64,000 nucleotides of DNA from Candidatus Levyibacteriota bacterium (GCA_016186625.1 JACPLG010000008.1:80719-144718), one strand, 5' to 3'; positions 48,859 to 58,229 are shown, counted from the first letter of the stretch. Translations and numbers: made by a program. Notes: a model not told the origin generated them from the letters alone.

Positions 48859-49371
48859 TCTTTCTACAGAATGAAGAAGTAGAACTGATCCCTCAGACCA
48901 TCTTCCAATACCGCTATCATCAAGAGCAATATCCTTCCCGTCCAGAGGAAGTCCGATGGCTCGCTCAAGTTCAACTCTATCCATGATCCTTACCCTTCCT
49001 TTAAGATGAACATTCACAGTTTCTCCGAGCCCAACCTCGCCTTCTACCGTGTCTTTTGGTAGCACAAATATTGTTTTTGAGATGATAAGAAGACGTCCTT
49101 GCTGACCGAGTAATCCTTGCCCACCTGCATTAACAAAAAAAACTCTTTTTGTCACCCAGTCGGTGATCTGAGAATCCACTTCAACAGTTAGCCCATCATA
49201 TACCAACGGGTCCTTTATAACATTTGCAGCCTCAACTGTTATCTTGACAGTCTCTTTGTCTCTTGCGTCTTCCTTTGCAGGCTGTGTAGCCCGGCTTAGT
49301 ATAAAAAGCAGTATAAAAATAACCGCAAAAATTATTACGACAATTGAAATTAATATGGATCTTTGTCCCAT
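48853..49371 (-). CDS. membrane-anchored protein of unknown function
   Basis: 172 residues from the ATG at 49371, chosen because MGQRSILISIVVIIFAVIFILLFIL is an anchor. The outer domain (LTVEVDSQITDWVTKRVFFV, INVHLKGRVRIMD-like) resembles an OB-type beta-barrel seen in small envelope proteins. Function unknown. Confidence 0.6.
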   Translation of the reverse strand: MGQRSILISIVVIIFAVIFILLFILSRATQPAKEDARDKETVKITVEAANVIKDPLVYDGLTVEVDSQITDWVTKRVFFVNAGGQGLLGQQGRLLIISKTIFVLPKDTVEGEVGLGETVNVHLKGRVRIMDRVELERAIGLPLDGKDIALDDSGIGRWSEGSVLLLHSVERL

Positions 49372-49420
49372 AGTGCTACGTATTATAGGATATCTTTTGT
49401 GGAAATGCAAGCGTGGTTAA

Positions 49421-50590
49421 TTAGATTTGACGTTTTATAAATGAGGTCAGCTTTTTTACTTTCTCAATCCCACTCTGCCCTTCTTTTAAAATCTCAAACT
49501 CATCATGAATTTCCCCAACCAGACTTTCAACTGCGTCTTCAAGCGTAACAATTCCCTGAGTTTGCCCTTTCTCATTCCTAACTGCCGCCATATGAATTCT
49601 CCTTGCTCTCATCATAAGCATAACATCGTCTATTTTTTCGCTGCCAAATACTTTAGGAAGACTTCTAATTATTCCAAGTTCTCCAAGTGTTTTGTCTCTA
49701 TTCCTTAAGACAAAGGTCCTATACAAGTCTTTTATCAGTTCAATTTTAGGTTGGGAGACTAGATTTCTAAAGACATCTTTGATGTGAATGAAGCCTACAA
49801 CATTATCTATTGTCCTCTCATAGATAGGAAAACGGCTATGTGGATTTTGCTGTAAAGTTTTGATGACCTCTTTTAGAGGAGTTGACCTTTCAAACGCAAT
49901 GACTCTTTCTTTAGGAACCATAATTTTTTCAACCGGAGTATCTCCAAGCCGCAGCACCGAATAGACCATTTCAGCTTCTTCCTTTTCAATTGCACCCTCC
50001 TGCGCGCTTTGAGCTAGTATCATTTTTATTTCTTCTTCTGAGTGAACCAGCTGATGTCCGGATGGCGCTTTAAAACCGATTGCTTTTAAAACAAGTATTC
50101 CAGCGCCATTTAATATAAAAATAAAAGGTTTGAAAATAGTAGTAAAAATGCTAAGTGGTGTGATTATAAGAAAAGAGGTTTTTTCGGCACGTTGCAGAGC
50201 AATTGACTTTGGAGCTAGCTCTCCCAGGACTATATGAAGAAAAGTTATAGCGGAAAAGGCTATTGCAAATGACAGTCCGTGCGCGGAAAGCGAGACTACG
50301 CCATTCGGCAAAAAGCTTTGAAGAGATGGTTCAATAAGTCGGGCTAGAAACGGCTCACCAACCCATCCAAGACCAAGGCTGGCAATTGTAATTCCAAGCT
50401 GGGTTGCGGAAATAAAAGTATCAAGATTTTTTAGGGATTTCTGGACAAGTACCGCTGTCTGATTTCCCTCTTTTACCAGCTCATCAATTCTGGTTTTTCT
50501 AACACCAACAAGGGCAAACTCAGAGGCTACAAAAAATCCGTTGAGAAAAACTAGAAAAATAAGAAACAGAAGCTGGGGAATAACGTCCAT
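49421..50590 (-). CDS. CNNM/CorC-type membrane protein with CBS domains
   Basis: 389 residues from the ATG at 50590; the open frame continues upstream but lies inside the next gene. An N-terminal DUF21/CNNM membrane domain (FLVFLNGFFVASEFALVGVRKTRIDEL), then two CBS motifs (KIMVPKERVIAF; IHMAAVRNEKGQTQGIVTLED), with the end truncated before a CorC_HlyC domain. Related proteins are linked to Mg/Co transport. TATACT lies 12 nt before the start. Confidence 0.9.
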   Translation of the reverse strand: MDVIPQLLFLIFLVFLNGFFVASEFALVGVRKTRIDELVKEGNQTAVLVQKSLKNLDTFISATQLGITIASLGLGWVGEPFLARLIEPSLQSFLPNGVVSLSAHGLSFAIAFSAITFLHIVLGELAPKSIALQRAEKTSFLIITPLSIFTTIFKPFIFILNGAGILVLKAIGFKAPSGHQLVHSEEEIKMILAQSAQEGAIEKEEAEMVYSVLRLGDTPVEKIMVPKERVIAFERSTPLKEVIKTLQQNPHSRFPIYERTIDNVVGFIHIKDVFRNLVSQPKIELIKDLYRTFVLRNRDKTLGELGIIRSLPKVFGSEKIDDVMLMMRARRIHMAAVRNEKGQTQGIVTLEDAVESLVGEIHDEFEILKEGQSGIEKVKKLTSFIKRQI

Positions 50591-50633
50591 TGAGAAATAA
50601 GTATAACACTTAGTTATACTTGGAGCAATTAAG

Positions 50634-51695
50634 TTATGCGAGTAAATCCTCGGGAGGGAAGCGGTTGGGAGAGCTAACGGTTGCCAGATTTGAAGCGTTA
50701 GATGAGATATCCTGTCCTTCTGGGGGTAATGGATGTGGAGCTCTAAGCGTAACAATTCCGTTTACATTTGCAGTTTGTGAATATCCCTTATAGGATCTAG
50801 CTAGAGTGGGAACTCGTCTAGCAATAGGGGACATAATTTGCGATTTCATCTCACCAGGGATGTTAAAAAAAGTATCAGAGGCTTTTATTAGATCCCTCAG
50901 CGAAATACTACCATAGTATGGTAAAGAATCATTGCTTCCGGTATAAATATTGCCATCGCTATTCAGTTGAATACTAACAGAAGCAGTTGTTATGGACGGA
51001 TCATCCTGATCAGCAACTTGTATTGCAAAACTCCAAATTGCTGATTCTGGATCAAATAAATTTCTTGTCTCCGGAAAAATATAATAGATAACTCCTCCTT
51101 CATAGTACTCATAATCTCTATAGCCTAAACTATCCAAAATTTCAATGTGTTTGGAGGGATTTACCACAATTCTTGCGTATGTTTCCTGAATAAATGGATC
51201 CGAGTTTGTCTGCAGAAACTCTCCCATCACGTCAATAGCAACTTGATATTTTCCATTTTGTTGTTCTCGTTCTTCTTGCGCTTCATTCTCTGCGTCTGAA
51301 TTACCAGAGGTAACCTCCGCTGAAATATTTTGTGTTCTTAGAGAGGGTATTTCGCTGGCTGTTTCTATTGCCGGAGGGAAAGTTATGTCTTCTCTGAATT
51401 CCGAAGATTGAAACGGATTTTCTGCGGCAAACACATGTTTTTCACCAGATATTCCAGGATTCAGCGCTGATCCATCTGCTGGAAGAGAATCTTGAGGGAA
51501 AGTTATGTCAACTTGATAGGCGCCGGTGTGAGCTGAAACTTTTTGTCCGGTTGTGCGTAACTCTCCTGATTCGACAATTGGCGGAGGGAATGGTGGGAGT
51601 GACTCTTGTTGAGAGGAAACAGGAGCGGCAACACCAGTAACCCCAGCGGCAGTTGCTAATAAAGTTTTTAATAATCTCTCTCTTCCCGCGCTCAT
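50634..51695 (-). CDS. exported protein of unknown function
   Basis: 353 residues from the ATG at 51695 (MSAGRERLLKTLLATAAGVTGVAAPVSS, a signal peptide ending near Ala-x-x); an earlier ATG at 51734 is possible. The mature part is Pro/Ser/Glu-rich to about residue 155, then a folded domain with GYRDYEYYEGGVIYYIFPE and SLRDLIKASDTFFNIPG. No family recognised. Confidence 0.6.
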   Translation of the reverse strand: MSAGRERLLKTLLATAAGVTGVAAPVSSQQESLPPFPPPIVESGELRTTGQKVSAHTGAYQVDITFPQDSLPADGSALNPGISGEKHVFAAENPFQSSEFREDITFPPAIETASEIPSLRTQNISAEVTSGNSDAENEAQEEREQQNGKYQVAIDVMGEFLQTNSDPFIQETYARIVVNPSKHIEILDSLGYRDYEYYEGGVIYYIFPETRNLFDPESAIWSFAIQVADQDDPSITTASVSIQLNSDGNIYTGSNDSLPYYGSISLRDLIKASDTFFNIPGEMKSQIMSPIARRVPTLARSYKGYSQTANVNGIVTLRAPHPLPPEGQDISSNASNLATVSSPNRFPPEDLLA

Positions 51696-51775
51696 CCCCG
51701 AACTTAAACCATCTTTAAAACTATAACACAACATAACAAATATATCTATAGGGTAGAATTTTGGGCAACTTGAAA

Positions 51776-52147
51776 TTATATTAGGGAGCCGTGTTTTGAT
51801 ACAAATTGCCGGGTAGGCTCGGATAAGTGAAGCTTCTGCACTTCACCAAGCGTAAAAAAATCCAGGAGCTGTCCCTCACCCCGTTCTATTTTGTTTACAT
51901 TATCATCAGTTAACCTTGCGTGATAACAATTTTCTGAGATAAACTCCACTTCTTCTATTTTTATGCTTGCTTCTTTTTCAACGCGCCGCGCCATGGCTTC
52001 TTCAAATGATTCTCCGCCGTCTTTTTCTCCACCAATAAAACACCATTCATGCTCTTTGGCATCAAGTGGTCCGCTCATTTTATACATAAGAAGCGCTTTT
52101 CCTTTGTAAGTTAGAAGAATTAAGCAGGTTAGGGTCTTATCATCCAC
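51776..52147 (-). CDS. NUDIX hydrolase-like protein with altered box
   Basis: 123 residues. The Nudix box reads GGEKDGGESFEEAMARRVEKEASI (about residues 39-62 in two halves); the consensus REUXEE is RRVEKE, so one of the catalytic metal-binding Glu positions is changed. It hydrolyses nucleoside-diphosphate-X compounds if active. It lies 80 bp before the exported protein on the same strand. Confidence 0.78.
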   Translation of the reverse strand: MDDKTLTCLILLTYKGKALLMYKMSGPLDAKEHEWCFIGGEKDGGESFEEAMARRVEKEASIKIEEVEFISENCYHARLTDDNVNKIERGEGQLLDFFTLGEVQKLHLSEPTRQFVSKHGSLI

Positions 52148-52282
52148 AACTTTATTATAGACTTATTTAACAAGAAAAGTTGGAGGAAAAAGTATGTCAG
52201 GGGTAATTATAGCAGAAGATACCATATTTTAAGAACAAGAAAATCCTTAAGATTACATCCAAGCGTAAATTCAAGCTTACAC

Positions 52283-52325
52283 AGTTTACACCCCGGGGGT
52301 GGATTTAGCTTTACACCCCAGGATT
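52283..52325. repeat. REP-B repeat, left of the C39-like gene
   Basis: TTTACACCCCGGGGGTGG, then TTTACACCCCAGGATTT; same orientation as the copy right of the gene. Confidence 0.9.
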
Positions 52326-52368
52326 TAATTTAAGTGCGCAAGGCACTTGTTAATAAAATTATAAATTC

Positions 52369-52374
52369 TACAAT
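52369..52374 (+). promoter_or_regulatory. -10 box, leaderless C39-like gene
   Basis: TACAAT at 52369-52374 with the ATG at 52381. Confidence 0.45.
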
Positions 52375-52380
52375 GTGTCT

Positions 52381-52776
52381 ATGAAAGCCGTGAGACAAGA
52401 GCATTTTTCAGGATGTGCTGTTGCTTGTGTTGCATTTGTTTTACGAACAAACTATAAAAGCGCACTTAAGAGTTTTGATAAAGGTTCGGAAAGAGCCCGA
52501 ATTCGTGGTTTTTATAGCCGCGAGATTATTGTTGCACTTGAAAGAAATGGGCTTAAATACGCTCTTAAATATGTGGGAAGAAAAAAGAATGATGATTACC
52601 CTAAAGGCACAATTGTCTTTACCAAGAGAGACTCAAAACGACCTTTCGGACATTATCTTTGCAAAACAGAAAAAGGATGGATGGATCCATGGATAAATTT
52701 CCCAAGACTGAGTGCTAAAGCCGGCTTTCGCAAACACCTCCCCGGAAAAGCAGTTTATGCAATAATAAAACATTGA
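52381..52776 (+). CDS. C39-like cysteine peptidase-fold protein
   Basis: 131 residues from the ATG at 52381 (an in-frame GTG lies 6 nt earlier). EHFSGCAVACVAFVL gives the Cys (about residue 11-15), RPFGHYLCKTEKGWMDPW the His and Asp of a papain-like triad, as in bacteriocin-processing C39 domains. No transporter or bacteriocin gene is adjacent. The gene lies alone between two direct REP-B copies about 500 bp apart. Confidence 0.72.
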   Translation: MKAVRQEHFSGCAVACVAFVLRTNYKSALKSFDKGSERARIRGFYSREIIVALERNGLKYALKYVGRKKNDDYPKGTIVFTKRDSKRPFGHYLCKTEKGWMDPWINFPRLSAKAGFRKHLPGKAVYAIIKH

Positions 52777-52787
52777 AATTTCCGCTC

Positions 52788-52832
52788 CTAGGTTTACACC
52801 CCGGGTGTGGATTTAGCTTTACACCCCAGGAG
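52788..52832. repeat. REP-B repeat, right of the C39-like gene
   Basis: GGTTTACACCCCGGGTGTGG then TTTACACCCCAGGAGTTT, direct orientation relative to the copy at 52283. Confidence 0.9.
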
Positions 52833-52863
52833 TTTGTTAGAGTTGTTGAGAGTTGTTGGATCA

Positions 52864-54054
52864 TTACTTCCTGACAAAGAGGAGGGCGTTGGGGATTGCG
52901 CGGCCGGGCCCGACTTTATATCCTCCGCTCCAAAGAGCGGTTGAGCCGCCAGAGTCTAAGTTCAGGGCATTTTGAATGCCCATTGCGTGTAAAACGCGTG
53001 CCATCTGTGCTGCGTTTACTCCGTGTACTACTCCGATGTAAGCAGTTGAACCGGTTGCTCCTGCAAAACTTCTGCTTCCTGCACCAGCCCGTTTTACTTC
53101 ATCATCTCCTCCAAAAACCACATTCCCACCGGAGACAAGAAGTGGTTGATTTGCCAAAACGCTATCTACTCCAGTATCTCTTCCCCACCCAGAACTTGCT
53201 CCAATAAATCTCGCAGAATTTCCTGAGAAAATTACAGCCGGAACACTGCTATAAACATTGTTATCAGAATTAAAATAAACCTTATTCTTATTCATAAGAA
53301 GAGTGTCAAATGAGTTAGCCTTACCCGCGCAGCTTGGGTATGAAGCCGGACAAAAATACGAACCGTTAACTCCGGCAAATGCTCCGCTTCTTGCCACATA
53401 ATCGCCCAGAGCAAGGACTGGACAATTGTCGCGGCAGTCCCCGTCTGATGCTGTATCCACAATTACTCTTGTTGAGGCAAGATCCGCTGCGACGACGTCA
53501 ACTATAAATTCTCCAAAATCAGTTTTGACTTTTTGTCTTGAGTAACCGGAGCCAGGCACGGCATTACTCACTGGAACGCTTGCTGAAGAAGCAGCAATAT
53601 TTGAAGAGGTAGGCGTCTTTGGTGCTTCCTGATCGATCTTTAAACTAAGCTGGGAAAACTGGGCAGAGGCAGATGAATAGTTTCTTTTTGAGAGAAGACT
53701 AAGCGCATTTGCAAATGTTTTTTCGTAATCGGAAACATTCCTCTTTGCGTCTTTAGCATCTATTATTTTCTCATAAAGCAAAACCGCCTGGATATAAGTT
53801 TTTTCAATGTTGCTAATTGTTTCCTCAAGTTCTTTATTTTTTTTGTACTGATCTTCTGATTTAAGTTTTGTTAGCTCTTTTTCAATATTTTGGTTTGTGG
53901 TCTTTAGGTTCTTATTTTCTTTTTTTGTTTGGGCTGTTAGGGCGGTTAGGGATATTAGGGCTATTAGGGATATCGCAAGTGCGAGCCCTGGAAGGCTGAG
54001 GTGTTTAGGGAGAATGGAAAGATTATTGAAATAAGACTTTATCCTGGGATTCAT
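52864..54054 (-). CDS. exported phosphodiester glycosidase (NAGPA)-domain protein
   Basis: 396 residues: a short cytoplasmic part, one membrane helix (LPGLALAISLIALISLTALTA), a coiled coil (about 45-100; NKNLKTTNQNIEKELTKLK), a linker, and a NAGPA/DUF2233-type domain (about 170-396). Its signs are VDVVAADLASTRVIVDT, GVNGSYF and the terminal IQNALNLDSGGSTALW. The family acts on sugar phosphodiesters or cell-wall material. It overlaps the next gene by 4 nt. Confidence 0.85.
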   Translation of the reverse strand: MNPRIKSYFNNLSILPKHLSLPGLALAISLIALISLTALTAQTKKENKNLKTTNQNIEKELTKLKSEDQYKKNKELEETISNIEKTYIQAVLLYEKIIDAKDAKRNVSDYEKTFANALSLLSKRNYSSASAQFSQLSLKIDQEAPKTPTSSNIAASSASVPVSNAVPGSGYSRQKVKTDFGEFIVDVVAADLASTRVIVDTASDGDCRDNCPVLALGDYVARSGAFAGVNGSYFCPASYPSCAGKANSFDTLLMNKNKVYFNSDNNVYSSVPAVIFSGNSARFIGASSGWGRDTGVDSVLANQPLLVSGGNVVFGGDDEVKRAGAGSRSFAGATGSTAYIGVVHGVNAAQMARVLHAMGIQNALNLDSGGSTALWSGGYKVGPGRAIPNALLFVRK

Positions 54055-54374
54055 TTTTTGCTTTCTTCAATATCTTTATGAAGCTGCCGTTTTAATTCTT
54101 CTGCTGTTTTTTTAATCTTATCTTCTATGTTGTCAACGCTTTTTGTAAGAAGTTTCCAGATTTTTTGTTGTTCATCTTCTGCCAGAAGCTTTAAAAATTC
54201 CTGTTTATCAATTTCAGTGAGCTCTGAAAGGACAACGTCTAGAATCGCATGGTGCAGATTGTCCTGCGCCAGTTCAATCAAGTGCTTCCTTTCTTCCTGG
54301 CTTAGATCCATGTCTGCCAAAGCAAGGCTAAGCGAAGAAGTTTCTATAACATGTGAATAAAAATGCGTTTTCAT
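54051..54374 (-). CDS. helical protein of unknown function
   Basis: 107 residues from the ATG at 54374 (MKTHFYSHVIETSSLSLALADMDLSQEE); the longer frame upstream lies in the neighbour. Entirely helical and charged, with SQEERKHLIELAQDNLHHAILDVVL and a coiled-coil end. Its stop overlaps the NAGPA start (ATGA), indicating coupled translation. Confidence 0.7.
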   Translation of the reverse strand: MKTHFYSHVIETSSLSLALADMDLSQEERKHLIELAQDNLHHAILDVVLSELTEIDKQEFLKLLAEDEQQKIWKLLTKSVDNIEDKIKKTAEELKRQLHKDIEESKK

Positions 54375-54411
54375 AAAATGAGAATTGTTCGATTGCTCGA
54401 TTGTTTCATTG

Positions 54412-55281
54412 TTAAATTGGATCAACTGGTCCCAATGGTATAGTATCATTAGGATCGTCAATAAAAAAATATAGCACAGGTCCAACTCCCCCTCCGTCAA
54501 CACGCTCCAAATATTTCATTACCTCAGGGGAGCCTCCCAAATGTTTTCCTGTCCACTCAGCCGGGCCTGCATCCCCAATAACAGCAACCATTGCCCTGCC
54601 GTTTTGCGGATTTACAACAAGCATTTTTCGGAATTTAAAAAAATCCCGATACTGGGCAATCCTTTGATTGAACTGCGGAGCAAGAAAAGTTTGGACAGCA
54701 ATATAATACTTCTCTTGTGCTACATCTTGTTGAGTCATGTTTGCCCTGGATGTGGTGAAATAACCCCACGCGCCAAGGCCGGGAGCCATACCGGATGAAT
54801 AATAGGCTGAAGCTTCCTGCCTGTTACCGTCAAAATGGGAGGACATATTGTCACCCGGGTAGCGGGCTAGGTGCTGCTCTGCTCCTATTAAGCCATAACT
54901 TCTATTAAGTCGCAAGCCAGAAAGTTGGGCGCTTACCTTCATCCCATATTTTTTTGAAAGAATTTGGCCAATCTCCTCTTCTTCCTGGGAAGTTAAGGGT
55001 CTTACTGTATTAGGCAGTATTGATGACAAATCTGAAATCACAAAGGCTCTATCAACAACTTCTTCTGAAACTTGATTTTGGGGGACCTGGGCAGGCGTTG
55101 TACTTTTTTGAATAGGGGAAGTGAGTAACACCAAACTCCCAAGAGAGCCCACCGCCAGTTGTTTGGTATTTCGGCTTAGCCATTCAAAAGAGTTTTTATG
55201 TTTTTTAATGAGGGTTTTTTGAAGATTTTTGTGTTTTTTTACCCACCTCTGCCTGAGGAATTGGTAATTCTGAGACTGCAT
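54412..55281 (-). CDS. membrane-anchored protein of unknown function
   Basis: 289 residues: a basic N-terminus, one hydrophobic segment (QLAVGSLGSLVLLTSPI), then an exported domain. The C-terminal block MLVVNPQNGRAMVAVIGDAGPAEWTGKHLGGSPEVM resembles double-psi-barrel-like (RlpA-type) repeats by eye only. YPGDNMSSHFDGN and SGMAPGLGAWGYF are further marks. It is upstream of the helical/NAGPA pair. Confidence 0.6.
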   Translation of the reverse strand: MQSQNYQFLRQRWVKKHKNLQKTLIKKHKNSFEWLSRNTKQLAVGSLGSLVLLTSPIQKSTTPAQVPQNQVSEEVVDRAFVISDLSSILPNTVRPLTSQEEEEIGQILSKKYGMKVSAQLSGLRLNRSYGLIGAEQHLARYPGDNMSSHFDGNRQEASAYYSSGMAPGLGAWGYFTTSRANMTQQDVAQEKYYIAVQTFLAPQFNQRIAQYRDFFKFRKMLVVNPQNGRAMVAVIGDAGPAEWTGKHLGGSPEVMKYLERVDGGGVGPVLYFFIDDPNDTIPLGPVDPI

Positions 55282-55339
55282 ACAAAAATTGTAACAAAAA
55301 AAAGACTAGTCAAGCAATTTTTGTGTATAATTGCATGGT

Positions 55340-55406
55340 TGTCCCGTTAGATATTTAGCGGGCTAAATTAAGAATGATTTGTGATAATAACAAGATATCT
55401 AACGGG
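55340..55406. promoter_or_regulatory. 13-bp inverted repeat around a promoter-like segment
   Basis: TCCCGTTAGATAT near 55340 and ATATCTAACGGGA ending just before the 44-codon gene are exact complements, about 40 nt apart, with TGATAATAA between. This may be a regulator site or an RNA stem that hides the start. Confidence 0.5.
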
Positions 55407-55541
55407 ATGAAAGAGAAAATGTTTGAAATCGTTTTGTTTTTAGTGGGTCTTGCTGGTCTTTTAATTCTTTTTACATTGCTTTACGCCGGGCCAAGATTTA
55501 TTTTTAATAAGGTTTTAGATATCCTTAACATAACCTTATGA
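55407..55541 (+). CDS. 44-residue single-helix membrane peptide
   Basis: MKEKMFEIVLFLVGLAGLLI starts a protein with one membrane helix and a short basic end. The TGA at 55539 overlaps the ATG of the next gene (ATGA), so the two look translationally coupled, which supports it being real. Confidence 0.55.
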   Translation: MKEKMFEIVLFLVGLAGLLILFTLLYAGPRFIFNKVLDILNITL

Positions 55542-55996
55542 AGTTTAAATTTATTATAGCTGTGGCTCTTATCGTATTGGCAGTCGCGGCGATTATTTTA
55601 AACAAAGAAAAGAATAATAAATCTTTAGTTGATTCAACCAAATCTCATCAGGATTTAAAAAAATCTGAGAGCTTTTCTATAGTTCTTAATGAGCAAAACG
55701 CTTCTGGTCAAAGTGGACTTGCAACCATTGAAGCAAAAAATGATGTAATTGAGGTAAGAATTCTATCAGTCGGGTTTTCTCCAAACATTAATCAAGGATC
55801 AAATATTCACTCAGGCAGTTGTCAAAATGTGGGAAAAGAAATATATAAATTAGTTCCCGTGGCTAATGGCAAATCAGAAACAGTTATTATTGCTACGTGG
55901 AAAGAGTTTGAGGATCAGCTTCCGCTTGTTCTAGTTATTAATAGTCCAGAAGAATTACCAAGCATTTCCTCATGCGGTGAAATCAGTATTCAATAA
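55538..55996 (+). CDS. exported CHRD-like domain protein
   Basis: 152 residues; signal or anchor KFIIAVALIVLAVAAIIL. The outer domain has EQNASGQSGLATIEAKN and NIHSGSCQNVGKEIYKLVPV, like CHRD or Cu/Zn-SOD-type beta-sandwich proteins (HxGxC pattern). It is exported and its function is unknown. Two Cys (SGSCQN, SSCGE) could pair. Confidence 0.65.
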   Translation: MKFKFIIAVALIVLAVAAIILNKEKNNKSLVDSTKSHQDLKKSESFSIVLNEQNASGQSGLATIEAKNDVIEVRILSVGFSPNINQGSNIHSGSCQNVGKEIYKLVPVANGKSETVIIATWKEFEDQLPLVLVINSPEELPSISSCGEISIQ

Positions 55997-55999
55997 AAA

Positions 56000-56047
56000 C
56001 CCACTCTCTCATAAAACGATCTTTAAATCATTAGTAGAAAGAGTGGG
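56000..56047. terminator. CCCACTCT/AGAGTGGG hairpin between convergent genes
   Basis: CCCACTCT (56000) and AGAGTGGG (to 56047) can pair across about 30 nt. A weak T-run follows on either strand. Confidence 0.4.
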
Positions 56048-56080
56048 ATAATAATAACTGCGTAAATAAGCCTAACAGGT

Positions 56081-56311
56081 TTATCTTTTGGACATTTTTG
56101 TCCAAGCGTCATAGCCGAGCCAAAGCCCTGATGCTCCTACTAATACGTATACCAACCATTCAACTTGTGGCCACGCGCCAAGAACCAAATTTACAACGTT
56201 CCAGTTAGCTCCTAAGAATCCTCCAAGTCCAACAAGTCCCCAGTTGACGGCTCCTACTACAACAAGAAATGTCGCAGATGTTTCTACCCATTTCATGCTT
56301 TGTGCGTTCAA
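56081..56311 (-). CDS. DUF378 family small membrane protein
   Basis: 76 residues, two membrane helices; ATFLVVVGAVNWGLVGLGGFLG is the DUF378 signature. GGGGGTGAAATAA directly precedes a TTG at 56311, so TTG is taken as start; an ATG five codons later is the alternative. Function unknown. Confidence 0.85.
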   Translation of the reverse strand: MNAQSMKWVETSATFLVVVGAVNWGLVGLGGFLGANWNVVNLVLGAWPQVEWLVYVLVGASGLWLGYDAWTKMSKR

Positions 56312-56367
56312 ATTATTTCACCCCCTTTCGCCCTATATATCTAGTTATGCATATCCCAAAAATTCTG

Positions 56368-57942
56368 TCAAGAGCCTATATTTAGTGTGAAGCCAAGAGG
56401 CTTAACGCTATTCCACTTCTCTTTGGTTATCTCTTTAAGTGTTGAGTTTTTTATTAAGAGACAGGATGGGTTTCCATTTATCGAGAGTCTCTCATAGTTT
56501 TGTTCAATTTCTAGCAAATATGCTCTATGTTTTTTGTTCTGCCCAAAACAGGCATCAAAGTAAAAATCAGGCGGCTTGCTTTCAAACATAAGCAATCTAT
56601 CTTCTTTAAATCTATCAATTAATGGCATATGGGCTGTGTACCACGTATGCTGATATGCGGAGGGCCTATTTGCAATCCAATAAATTAAGTCATCTCTTTC
56701 TTCAACAAATATTGTGTCATTTTCTTTTGATAATAACTTAATAGCACTACCGTACGTAAATTCCTGGGCATAATTAGTATTAAATTCCGAAACACGGTCA
56801 ATCTTTTCCCAAATAAAAAAACTAGGAGAGATAAAAATAAAAATTGCCATAACAAAAAAAGGCATCAAAAAATTGAATCTGAGCTTTTTATTCCAAGCGT
56901 TAAATAATTCAAAAACGATTAGAAAAGTAACAAAGATAAAAAGGCCATACCAAACATTCATATGGTATGCCTCATAAAACATTTTCCCAGGCACCGTTGG
57001 TCTAATATTTGAAATTGCTAGAATTATAAACATAATAATAAATCCAACCCTTTTTAATTTAAAAGAATAAAAGATACCGGCCGATAGAAAAACGGCACTG
57101 AAGAAAATTAAAATTTGCCTTAGTAAATTATTTTCACCTTCAGTAAAAATACGAAGAGGATATGAGAGGGTATTTAAAATTCCCAGGCCATAAACATTAT
57201 TTCCCCTCAGCTCTTGTCCGATTATTTCTTTATTATAAAAATAGACATTTAATAAGAAATCCTTAACGGAAACAGTCAGTATTGATACGAGCGAAAGCGT
57301 TACAAAAATTGCCAAGGAATAAGCTTTCTTTTTTAAGTCTTTTCTGCCAACAAGGACCATTAGTAACAAGATTATAGAAAGAGGCGCATACGGCTCTCGT
57401 ATTGCCGCACAAAACCAGCCAAATACTCCAGCTAGTATATAGTCAAGCTTAGATAATTCTCTTTCGTTTACTTTCTCCCAAACTATACCCACCAAATACA
57501 TTAAAGGGTATATTATGAAACTTTCTCCTAAGAAATGGTCGCCAAAAACGTAAAATTTTGTTGCCTCAAAAAAAATTAATGCCAAAGCAGCTTTAATCCT
57601 AAATCTTAAAATGAGTAGAATTCCAAATGCAAAAGAAAATAAAAATAGAAAAATTTTGTGTATAAGAATTAAAGAATAAATTGTGCTCGGCTGGGAAATT
57701 TTTTGAATTAAAAAACTAATAAACGGAAGCAGAAAACTGTGGTTAAAGAAAAAATCTACATAGATTTCCTTGCCATTTAGTAAGAAATACCCTCCCATGT
57801 AGTTAAAACAATCATCAAAACAACCAAAAGCCGCTAAGCGCTGATAATAAAAATAAGTGAAGAAAAGAAAAACTCCGCAGTATGCTATAAATGCCGTTAG
57901 GAGAGTCTTGTTGTCTAAAACAATTTTTTTAAGCCTATCCAC
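56368..57942 (-). CDS. multi-pass membrane glycosyltransferase-like protein (GT-C fold)
   Basis: 524 residues, about 10-11 membrane segments and a C-terminal outer domain. Early GCFDDCFNYMGGYFLLNGKEIYVDFF gives acidic residues in the first outer loop, as in GT-C mannosyl- and arabinosyltransferases using polyprenyl-phosphate sugars. The end domain (NDTIFVEERDDLIYWIANR) is typical of such proteins. Substrate unknown. Confidence 0.7.
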   Translation of the reverse strand: MDRLKKIVLDNKTLLTAFIAYCGVFLFFTYFYYQRLAAFGCFDDCFNYMGGYFLLNGKEIYVDFFFNHSFLLPFISFLIQKISQPSTIYSLILIHKIFLFLFSFAFGILLILRFRIKAALALIFFEATKFYVFGDHFLGESFIIYPLMYLVGIVWEKVNERELSKLDYILAGVFGWFCAAIREPYAPLSIILLLMVLVGRKDLKKKAYSLAIFVTLSLVSILTVSVKDFLLNVYFYNKEIIGQELRGNNVYGLGILNTLSYPLRIFTEGENNLLRQILIFFSAVFLSAGIFYSFKLKRVGFIIMFIILAISNIRPTVPGKMFYEAYHMNVWYGLFIFVTFLIVFELFNAWNKKLRFNFLMPFFVMAIFIFISPSFFIWEKIDRVSEFNTNYAQEFTYGSAIKLLSKENDTIFVEERDDLIYWIANRPSAYQHTWYTAHMPLIDRFKEDRLLMFESKPPDFYFDACFGQNKKHRAYLLEIEQNYERLSINGNPSCLLIKNSTLKEITKEKWNSVKPLGFTLNIGS

Positions 57943-58074
57943 TTATTCATTATAATACTTTTAAGTTTTTTAAAAACTGATCTATTTTGAGCATTTGTAT
58001 TCTACTTTTGTTCTATTGATATTCGTAAAAATTTCTCATATATTGGTTAGGTATGCCCTTTACTGCTCAGAATA

Positions 58075-58130
58075 CATTTTTCGCCTCGTTCTCTTCGATT
58101 CCACTCAGGGTAAACAGGGTAAATCTTGTT
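58075..58130. repeat. partial tRNA-end-type repeat
   Basis: TCGATTCCACTCAGGGTAAAC resembles the left part of the tRNA-Gly element (CTTCGCTCAGGGTAAAC). The rest of the 57943-58187 gap shows no gene. Confidence 0.45.
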
Positions 58131-58187
58131 CGTATACTCAGAAAAATCTTCAAAATGTATATGTTCTGGTTTTTGGCTTAAAGTAGC

Positions 58188-58208
58188 TTCCCACATGGAA
58201 AGTGGGAA
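58188..58208. repeat. REP-A palindrome
   Basis: TTCCCACATGG...AGTGGGAA, identical to the copy at 31070, 21 bp before dinB. Confidence 0.9.
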
Positions 58209-58229
58209 GCAAGTTCTTATTATTTGTTT

